A stretch of DNA of 19,411 bases from positions 1 through 19,411 of the forward strand of contig JAFWUX010000075.1 of assembly GCA_017523995.1 (NCBI GenBank). The letters run 5' to 3'. The translations under genes were made by a program, and so were the position numbers. This DNA is from Oscillospiraceae bacterium (GTDB taxonomy: Bacteria; Bacillota_A; Clostridia; Oscillospirales; Ruminococcaceae). Shown here piece after piece: positions 13,946-19,411 of this stretch (position 1 is its first letter; each line of letters begins with the position of its first letter). The notes beneath the pieces are model-generated. The model was not told the origin of the DNA and searched no databases. It saw nothing but the letters and a program-made list of their open reading frames with translations.

Positions 13946-15790
13946 ATGAGAAACAAGCACCTGCTGTCACTCTGTCTGGCAGCACTCGTTGCCGCAACCG
14001 GCACCATCGGCTTTGCAGGCAGCAGCCTCAAGGCTCCGATGACCGTCACTGCGGCAGATGACACCAACGATGACTGGCTCCACTGCGAGGGCAGCCGCAT
14101 CTATGACAAGGACGGCAATGAAGTCTGGCTGACCGGCGCAAACTGGTTCGGCTTCAACTGCTCCGAGAACTGCGCACACTACCTCTGGAGCGCAGATATC
14201 GACGATGTCCTGCAGCAAGTTGCTGACCGCGGCATCAACATCATCCGCTTCCCGATCGCGACCGAGCTGCTCGTCTCGTGGATGAACGGCAAGCCGAATC
14301 CGGTCAGCAGTGTCTCGGGCAACGCAGATCCGGCTTTCACGATCAATCCGGATTTCGTTGAGTCCGACGGCAAAACGCTCAAGAACAGCATGGAGATCTT
14401 CGACATCATCATGCAGAAGTGCAAAAAGTACGGCATCAAGGCGTTCATTGATATCCACAGCCCGCATACCGACAACTCCGGTCACAACTACAACCTGTGG
14501 TACGGCAAGGCAGGCGTCACAACGAAGGTCTGGATTGACACGCTCGTCTGGCTTGCGGATAAGTACAAGAATGACGATACCCTGCTCGCCTTCGACCTCA
14601 AGAACGAGCCGCACGGCAAAGGTCAGGAGGGCAAGGACGCTGCAAAGTGGGACGGCTCGACCGATGAAAACAATTGGGCATATGCCGCAACGCAGTGCGC
14701 AGACGCAATCCTCGATGTCAACCCGAACGCGCTGATCCTGATCGAAGGCGTTGAGCAGTCGCTCAGCGGCGCGCAGGAGGGCGACTACTGGGGCATCCCC
14801 GACAGACGCGACAACTCCCCGTATATCGGCGCATGGTGGGGCGGCAACTTCCGCGGCGCACGCGAGTATCCGATCAAGCCGAAGCACGGCACAAGCCAGA
14901 TCGTCTACTCGCCGCATGACTACGGCCCGTCCGTCTACGCGCAGACATGGTTCGACAAGGACTTCACCGAGCAGACGCTCCTCGACGATTACTGGTACGA
15001 TACATGGGCATATATCAATGCCGAGAACATCGCGCCGGAGCTGATCGGCGAGTGGGGCGGCCACATGGAGGGCGACAACCTCAAGTGGATGACGCTGCTG
15101 CGCAACTACATGATCAAGCACCACATCAACCACACATTCTGGTGCCTCAACACGAACTCCGGTGATACCGGCGGACTCTGGGACAGCCTCGGCTTCCAGC
15201 AGGGCACCGGCACCACGATCGCATGGAACGAGCCGAAGTACAAGCTCTTTGAAGAAGCGCTCTGGCAGACGCAGAAATCCGGCAAGTACATCGGTCTTGA
15301 CCACCAGACCGCGCTCGGCAAGAACGGCATCTCGCTCGGCGAATTCTACTCCAGCTATGCAAATACCGAAGGCTCGAACCTCGACGGCGGCACCGTCGGC
15401 GGCAAGAAGGGCGGCTCGGTTGAGATCAACGATCCGCCGGCACAGGATACAACAAAGCCTGTGACCGACACAACCGCTCCGGTGACGATCACAACAACCA
15501 CCGTCACCACAACCACCGCAGAGCCCACCGAGACCACGAAATCCGAGACCACCGCACCTGCCAGGCAAGCCAAATGGGGCGACGCCAATGAGGACGGTAA
15601 AGTGGATGTTTCCGACGCTGTGCTTGTCAGCCGGTTTATTGCTGAAGATAAAACGGCGAACATCACGGCGCAGGGACAGAAAAATTCCAACGTAGCCGGT
15701 ACCCCGAGCATCACTTCGGCTTCGACAATCAAGATTCTCCGCTTCATCGCAAAGCTCATCACCGAGGAGGAGCTCGCCCCCGGCAAATGA
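13946..15790 (+). CDS. Secreted GH5 (subfamily 1-like) endoglucanase with dockerin, second copy
   Basis: 614 aa, closely similar along its length to the upstream GH5 protein. Signal peptide about 1-37 (MRNKHLLSLCLAALVAATGT). The barrel is about 44-440, with GANWFGFNC (64-72), NEP with acid/base E221, YSPHDYGPSVYAQTWF (321-336), IGEWGG with nucleophile E369 and FWCLNTNSGDTGG (398-410). A Thr/Pro/Val linker (about 498-540) precedes a dockerin (about 544-604): loop 1 GDANEDGKVDVSDA is intact, while loop 2 lacks the usual Asp residues. Compared with copy 1 it has a shorter loop after the first strand-helix units and a longer one near 415-428. ATG 13946 follows GAGGGGAAA. It has its own promoter and terminator, so it can be expressed separately. 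It should cut cellulose internally as part of a cellulosome. Confidence 0.92.
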   Translation: MRNKHLLSLCLAALVAATGTIGFAGSSLKAPMTVTAADDTNDDWLHCEGSRIYDKDGNEVWLTGANWFGFNCSENCAHYLWSADIDDVLQQVADRGINIIRFPIATELLVSWMNGKPNPVSSVSGNADPAFTINPDFVESDGKTLKNSMEIFDIIMQKCKKYGIKAFIDIHSPHTDNSGHNYNLWYGKAGVTTKVWIDTLVWLADKYKNDDTLLAFDLKNEPHGKGQEGKDAAKWDGSTDENNWAYAATQCADAILDVNPNALILIEGVEQSLSGAQEGDYWGIPDRRDNSPYIGAWWGGNFRGAREYPIKPKHGTSQIVYSPHDYGPSVYAQTWFDKDFTEQTLLDDYWYDTWAYINAENIAPELIGEWGGHMEGDNLKWMTLLRNYMIKHHINHTFWCLNTNSGDTGGLWDSLGFQQGTGTTIAWNEPKYKLFEEALWQTQKSGKYIGLDHQTALGKNGISLGEFYSSYANTEGSNLDGGTVGGKKGGSVEINDPPAQDTTKPVTDTTAPVTITTTTVTTTTAEPTETTKSETTAPARQAKWGDANEDGKVDVSDAVLVSRFIAEDKTANITAQGQKNSNVAGTPSITSASTIKILRFIAKLITEEELAPGK

Positions 15791-15818
15791 GAAAGCGGAA
15801 TCTCCGATGAATCAAACA

Positions 15819-15859
15819 AAGCCGCTCCAATCAGACAAATTGGAGCGGCTTTTATTATT
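15819..15859 (+). terminator. Intrinsic terminator of the second GH5 gene
   Basis: 13-bp stem AAGCCGCTCCAAT/ATTGGAGCGGCTT (15819-15831 and 15839-15851), loop CAGACAA, then TTATTATT. It may also serve the converging pilin operon. Confidence 0.9.
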
Positions 15860-15911
15860 CATAGTTCAGTTGCACGGGCTCGCGCGTTACACGCCGCTGC
15901 GAGCATTGAAA

Positions 15912-16493
15912 TCAGCCATTGCCGCCGCCTTCTTCACCCATTGCAGGCGGCGTATCCGGAATTGTACTACTTTCCGGATCCTTCAAAGCAAATGCAAGTG
16001 CATAATCAGCGTTCCATGAACCTTTGCGCTGCTTGTAATCCTCAACCGTAATTGCAAGCGGATACGTTCCGGGATATCTTCCCTTGACAACGCCAACGCC
16101 AATGCAGCCGGATTCACGCAGACGGAATGAGATATCCTGAATCTGATTCACATCAGAAAAATAATCGCAAACCTTTGCAAAGAGAGTATTCAAGAGCGTA
16201 TCATAATCAGTGGTAGGTCCGTCCGGCATCGCTGCACCCTTTTGTGCATAAATCGTCGCGCCTGTTGTGGTAATATCACGGTTTTCAAGCTGCTGGGGCG
16301 GAAGATCATAAGCCTCCATTTCCACCATCGCAACATTCAAAGCGTTATAAATCGAACGAGCTGCACTGTTTGCCGTTGAAATCTTTGAACGCCGAACATA
16401 GCCGAGCATCGCAGGCACAAGGATTGCAGCCAAGATACCGATGATCGCGATTACAACAACCAGTTCGATCAATGTAAAGCCTTTTCTTTTCAT
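15912..16493 (-). CDS. Type IV prepilin-like protein (second pilin)
   Basis: 193 aa. It begins MKRKG-FTLIELVVVIAIIGILAAI, the class III prepilin signal: cleavage after Gly5, Phe at +1, Glu at +5, then the hydrophobic stalk helix. The globular part contains two Cys (in KVCDYFSD and ESGCIGVG) and the segment GVGVVKGRYPGTYP, which is shared with the neighbouring pilin. The C-terminus is Pro/Gly-rich (TIPDTPPAMGEEGGG). It is processed by PilD and assembled into a type IV pilus or pseudopilus. GAGGA about 8 bases upstream sets the start. It follows the shorter pilin in the same direction after a strong hairpin, so lower expression than that gene is likely. Confidence 0.9.
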   Translation of the reverse strand: MKRKGFTLIELVVVIAIIGILAAILVPAMLGYVRRSKISTANSAARSIYNALNVAMVEMEAYDLPPQQLENRDITTTGATIYAQKGAAMPDGPTTDYDTLLNTLFAKVCDYFSDVNQIQDISFRLRESGCIGVGVVKGRYPGTYPLAITVEDYKQRKGSWNADYALAFALKDPESSTIPDTPPAMGEEGGGNG

Positions 16494-16580
16494 TCCAGTA
16501 TCCTCTCAGTCAAAAACACCCATATCAATAAAAGATATTATGAATTGTCAATTTTATTTGTCATTGATGTCCTTATACAG

Positions 16581-16610
16581 CGAATGCCCCCAGTTTATTG
16601 GGGGCATTCG
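16581..16610 (-). terminator. Strong intercistronic hairpin between the two pilin genes
   Basis: Perfect 12-bp stem CGAATGCCCCCA/TGGGGGCATTCG (16581-16592 and 16599-16610) with a 6-base loop. On the minus strand it is not followed by a T tract (CTGTATAAGG), so it may act as a partial terminator or as an RNA 3'-end stabiliser. Confidence 0.6.
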
Positions 16611-16655
16611 GATCATTCAATTATCAGTCAGTTTGACGTCTGATCAACTGATCAA

Positions 16656-17147
16656 TCAGGTCTTAGCAGAACCAGTCTTCGGAGCGTTTATGAATGCATC
16701 AGTTGCAGTCTTCGGCGCTGTTTTCTTAGAAGCAGCATCCTTGTAAGCCTGAACGGTCCACTGATCCGGATATGCGCCCGGATACTTACCGGAGAGAACG
16801 CCGCAGCCATTGCAAGCACCCTCATCGCTCTCGGAAACATAAAAGTTGGAAACCTTAGCGATATCGGTGAAATAGCCATAAACAGCCTTTTCAAGGTCAC
16901 TACCACCAGAGAACTTTGTGCCATCCATCTCCTTATTGCCCCAGCCAGTCGGAGCCTGATCAGTGGTATCGAGGTCAACCAGCGCAGTGTTGAATGCGTT
17001 GTAGATGGACTTCGCAGTGGTGTTAGCGGTGGTGATCTTGGACTTTCTCACGTAACCGAGCATTGCCGGAACGAGGATAGCTGCCAGAACGCCGATGATC
17101 GCGATAACAACGATCAGCTCAATCAGGGTAAAGCCTTTCTTTTTCAT
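16656..17147 (-). CDS. Type IV prepilin-like protein (probable major pilin)
   Basis: 163 aa from MKKKG-FTLIELIVVIAIIGVLAAI, a textbook prepilin leader with Gly5/Phe6 cleavage and Glu at +5. ATG 17147 is chosen because GAGGAGG lies 9 bases upstream and the leader must begin there; the frame upstream is open by chance. After the stalk come YVRKSKITTANTTAKSIYNAFNTALVDLD, a variable middle, a CNGC pair (in DEGACNGCGVLSGKYPGAYP) that could form the small disulfide, and a Lys/Thr/Ala tail. Its strong promoter, good ribosome site and first position suggest the major subunit. In R. albus, pilin-like proteins (CbpC) bind cellulose, so a role in attachment is plausible here. Confidence 0.92.
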   Translation of the reverse strand: MKKKGFTLIELIVVIAIIGVLAAILVPAMLGYVRKSKITTANTTAKSIYNAFNTALVDLDTTDQAPTGWGNKEMDGTKFSGGSDLEKAVYGYFTDIAKVSNFYVSESDEGACNGCGVLSGKYPGAYPDQWTVQAYKDAASKKTAPKTATDAFINAPKTGSAKT

Positions 17148-17245
17148 GATAAATAACCTCCTCAAGATTGTAAACATGTTGCAATCAGATGATTGCTTGA
17201 TCCAGAGTAACATCCGGTGCGACGTCAACACCGTTTGCTGTTCTC

Positions 17246-17283
17246 TATGGTCTTAGTATAGCACATCCAAATGAAAATGTCAA
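17246..17283 (-). promoter_or_regulatory. Pilin operon promoter
   Basis: Minus strand TTGACA (17278-17283), 17 bases, TATACT (17255-17260), extended -10 TGC. The start is expected near 17248, giving a leader of about 100 nt with a GCAATC/GATTGC hairpin before the GAGGAGG site. Confidence 0.82.
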
Positions 17284-17614
17284 GTCTTTTCCGCAATATT
17301 TCTGAATTGTGAACAAACTTTTACGAAACCCGATTTTTTGGCTAATTTTTTAGTTTCGTTCTCGGCGATTTGCACAATTTCGGTAACATCGGTGTAACAT
17401 TCTCACTGAGGTCGCCGCAATCATTGAATATAAAAACAACTTCATCGCAATATTTGGTATCTCCGTGGATTTGAAAAGGGGTGCTTCCTTCCGCCTGGAT
17501 TTGTGACAGCACAAAGCCGCCCAGAACAGCAATCGGAGCGGCTTTGTATGATTTACATATAGGATGGGTTACGGGGGCGAACCCCCATGATTACCACCGG
17601 AGAGGCTGCTATAA
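17284..17614. other. Gene-free spacer between pilT and the pilin promoter
   Basis: 331 bases without a credible frame. An AT-rich part (17284-17480) holds an inverted repeat ACGAAAC/GTTTCGT (17323-17329 and 17353-17359). A hairpin ACAAAGCCGC/GCGGCTTTGT (17511-17520 and 17538-17547) resembles the GH5 terminator at 15819. GGGGGTTCGCCCCC with a UUCG loop (minus strand, 17573-17586) lies 29 bases behind the pilT stop. The last two are the likely 3' end of the pilB-pilT transcript, though neither has a good T tract. Confidence 0.5.
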
Positions 17615-18724
17615 TCAGCCGATTACGCCCTCGCGGGTGATAACAGACTGACCGCCCATTGCCGTGAGGTAACGGTAGAATTCGGTCTTGTCCTGGCACT
17701 TTTCGAGTGCGTCGATCTCGTTGACGGTGTTGTTCTTGACGAGGCGCGCGAGCTCCTGGTCAAGCGACATCATGCCGTGCGCTTTACCTGCCTGAATCGA
17801 GCTGAGGATCAGGTGAATCTTGCCCTCACGGATCATCGCGGAGACAGCGTCCGTGACGTTCAGAATCTCCATTGCCGCGATACGGCCTGTACCGTTCTTG
17901 AGCGGCAGCAGCGTCTGTGAGATAACGCCGACGAGAACGTTCGCGAGCTGTGCGCGAATCTGGTTCTGCTGGTGCTCCGGATACACGTCGATGATACGGT
18001 TGATCGTATCAGGCGCAGATGTGGTGTGAAGCGTGGAGAAAACAAGGTGACCGGTTTCAGCCGCGGTGATTGCAGCCTGAATGGTCTCGAAGTCACGCAT
18101 CTCACCGACGAGGATGACGTCCGGGTCTTCACGAAGAGCCGCTCTCAATGCCATTGCGAAGCTCGGGACATCGGCGCCGACTTCACGCTGGTTGACCATG
18201 CAGCGCTTGTGCTCGTGGACATACTCGATCGGGTCCTCAATCGTGATAACGTGCGCGGACTTGTTGCAGTTGACATAGTCGATCATGCCGGCGAGGGTTG
18301 TGGACTTACCGGAACCTGTCGGACCGGTGATAAGCACAAGGCCACGCGGACGCATTGCGAATTCGGACATGATCGGCGGCATGAACAGATCATCCAGCGT
18401 CGGGATATCGTTACGCAGAAGACGAATTGCAACTGCGATGTGATCGCGCTGATAGAAGATGTTGCAGCGGTGACGGTAGCCTGCTCTTGTAACATAAGAG
18501 AAGTCAACGTCGATGCGCTGGGTTACCTTTTTACGCTGCTGCTCGTTGGTCATCTGCTCAACGATTTCAGCGATCATTTCGTCAGTCATTTCGGGATAGC
18601 TGCTCATTTTGCGGAGCTGACCGTGCAGACGGACAACCGGATTGATGCCGACGGTGAAGTGCAAGTCAGAGCAGCCGAGCGCACGGACATCGTCCAGAAT
18701 CTTATTGATCGAAATAATGGGCAT
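17615..18724 (-). CDS. pilT: Type IV pilus retraction ATPase PilT
   Basis: 369 aa, the usual PilT length. An N-terminal PAS-like half (about 1-105, DDVRALGCSDLHFTVG) precedes the RecA-like ATPase half. Motifs are Walker A GPTGSGKS (134-141), Asp box TIEDPIEY (161-168), Walker B VILVGEMRD (203-211) and His box STLHTT (230-235). The PilT-specific C-terminal motif appears as AVSAMIREGKIHLI, followed by GKAHGMMSLDQEL. It depolymerises pili, powering twitching motility or DNA uptake, as a cytoplasmic hexamer. GGAGG 7-8 bases upstream supports the start. It lies 32 bp behind pilB and should be co-transcribed with it. Unlike pilB it lacks the tetracysteine zinc site. Confidence 0.95.
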   Translation of the reverse strand: MPIISINKILDDVRALGCSDLHFTVGINPVVRLHGQLRKMSSYPEMTDEMIAEIVEQMTNEQQRKKVTQRIDVDFSYVTRAGYRHRCNIFYQRDHIAVAIRLLRNDIPTLDDLFMPPIMSEFAMRPRGLVLITGPTGSGKSTTLAGMIDYVNCNKSAHVITIEDPIEYVHEHKRCMVNQREVGADVPSFAMALRAALREDPDVILVGEMRDFETIQAAITAAETGHLVFSTLHTTSAPDTINRIIDVYPEHQQNQIRAQLANVLVGVISQTLLPLKNGTGRIAAMEILNVTDAVSAMIREGKIHLILSSIQAGKAHGMMSLDQELARLVKNNTVNEIDALEKCQDKTEFYRYLTAMGGQSVITREGVIG

Positions 18725-18756
18725 GGTAATTCCTCCGTTTCTTCCTGTTTAACAGA

Positions 18757-19411
18757 TTAAACCGTGTATGTAACACGTACAAGCTCATCCATCGTGGTGA
18801 CGCCCTGCTGAACCAGATCAGCGACGTTATCACGCAGCAGCTTGGTGCCGTTTGCACGCGCGGTGCGCTCGAGCTCATCGGAGCTTGCGCCGTTCGCGAT
18901 CAGCGTGGAAATATCGCCCGAGCAGTGGATGATCTCGTGGATTGCTGTACGTCCGCGATAGCCGCCGCCGCACTCATTGCAGCCGACTGCATCGTAGATC
19001 GGGACAGAATGGTCAATGTGCATCAGCTCATTCTCTTCCGGCGTGGACATTCTCTGCTTTCTGCACTTCGGGCAGAGAACCTTAACGAGACGCTGCGCCA
19101 CAACGCCGATCAGCGAGGATGCGACCATGTAAGACGGAATACCCATATCGACCAGACGAACGATTGTCGAAGCTGCGTCATTGGTGTGGAGGGTGGAAAG
19201 AACGAGGTGTCCGGTGATAGCGGCGCGGATACCGATTTCAGCGGTCTCGCCGTCACGCATCTCACCGATCATGATAACGTCAGGGTCCTGACGGAGAATG
19301 GAACGAAGTGCTGCCGGGAAGGTCATACCGGACTTGACATTGATCTGGCACTGGTTGATGCCGTCCATCTGCTTTTCAACCGGGTCCTCAACCGTAACGA
19401 CGTTGACTTCC
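18757..19411 (-). CDS. pilB: Type IV pilus assembly ATPase PilB/GspE, N-terminal part outside the window
   Basis: About 218 C-terminal residues are present, the frame running off the right edge ([17 protein letters not shown]). The ATPase core retains the Asp box [34 protein letters not shown] (Walker B) and the His box STLHTND. Next comes the four-cysteine zinc site LCPKCRK...[17 protein letters not shown], which is typical of PilB/GspE and absent from PilT. The N-terminal domain and Walker A lie beyond 19411. It drives pilus extension from the cytoplasmic face. As pilT and two prepilins follow, PilB is preferred to GspE. The platform protein PilC and prepilin peptidase are not seen and may lie upstream. 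Confidence 0.9.
   Translation of the reverse strand, partial: EVNVVTVEDPVEKQMDGINQCQINVKSGMTFPAALRSILRQDPDVIMIGEMRDGETAEIGIRAAITGHLVLSTLHTNDAASTIVRLVDMGIPSYMVASSLIGVVAQRLVKVLCPKCRKQRMSTPEENELMHIDHSVPIYDAVGCNECGGGYRGRTAIHEIIHCSGDISTLIANGASSDELERTARANGTKLLRDNVADLVQQGVTTMDELVRVTYTV

Noticed and set aside
11207..15568. Long minus-strand frames opposite the two GH5 genes
   Set aside because: They mirror each other only because the GH5 genes are duplicates, and have no motifs or start signals.
17148..17231. Longer start for the major pilin (28 extra residues)
   Set aside because: The prepilin leader must begin at MKKKG; the ribosome site sits directly before 17147.

Overview
The window looks like chromosomal DNA of a cellulosome-forming, cellulolytic Ruminococcus-type Firmicute (Oscillospiraceae). 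The evidence is two secreted family 5 endoglucanases with T/P-rich linkers and C-terminal dockerins, a secreted CotH-type protein that also ends in a dockerin, type IV pilus genes of the kind rumen Ruminococcus uses for cellulose adhesion, AGGAGG-like ribosome sites, and near-consensus sigma-A promoters with extended -10 elements. The base composition looks GC-richer than R. albus or R. flavefaciens and nearer R. champanellensis, but species is not settled.

Layout. (1) 1-321: 3' end of a small SMR/EamA-like transporter. 324-532: a MITE-like inverted-repeat element. (2) 528-5985, minus strand: an operon FHA protein > FtsW/RodA glycosyltransferase > class B penicillin-binding protein > CotH-dockerin protein, driven by a consensus promoter at 6037-6065. 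(3) 6066-6265: a cluster of palindromes. 6422-8377, plus strand: four membrane-associated genes, namely two tiny membrane proteins (80 and 45 aa), an anchored PstS-like binding protein and a 3-TM protein. (4) 8378-9387: no convincing gene. On the minus strand it has a perfect consensus promoter, about 800 nt of hairpin-dense sequence and a terminator, which I read as a candidate large structured non-coding RNA. (5) 9388-9720: DUF1292 protein. About 9850-10033: a structured RNA resembling 6S RNA with a strong terminator. 10133-11077: SseB-family protein. (6) 11186-15790: two tandem, closely related GH5 endoglucanases. The first is followed in the -1 frame by a roughly 200-residue extension, joined at a run of nine A. 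(7) 15912-19411, minus strand: pilB (partial), pilT, a major-type prepilin and a second prepilin.

Functionally the window combines cellulose attack (dockerin-bearing GH5 enzymes), attachment or motility (type IV pilus) and envelope growth (FtsW-PBP pair). The items that most deserve follow-up are the candidate large RNA at about 8396-9200, the slippery A run at 13180-13188 with the unrecognised domain behind it, and the inverted-repeat element that supplies the stop codon of the CotH gene.
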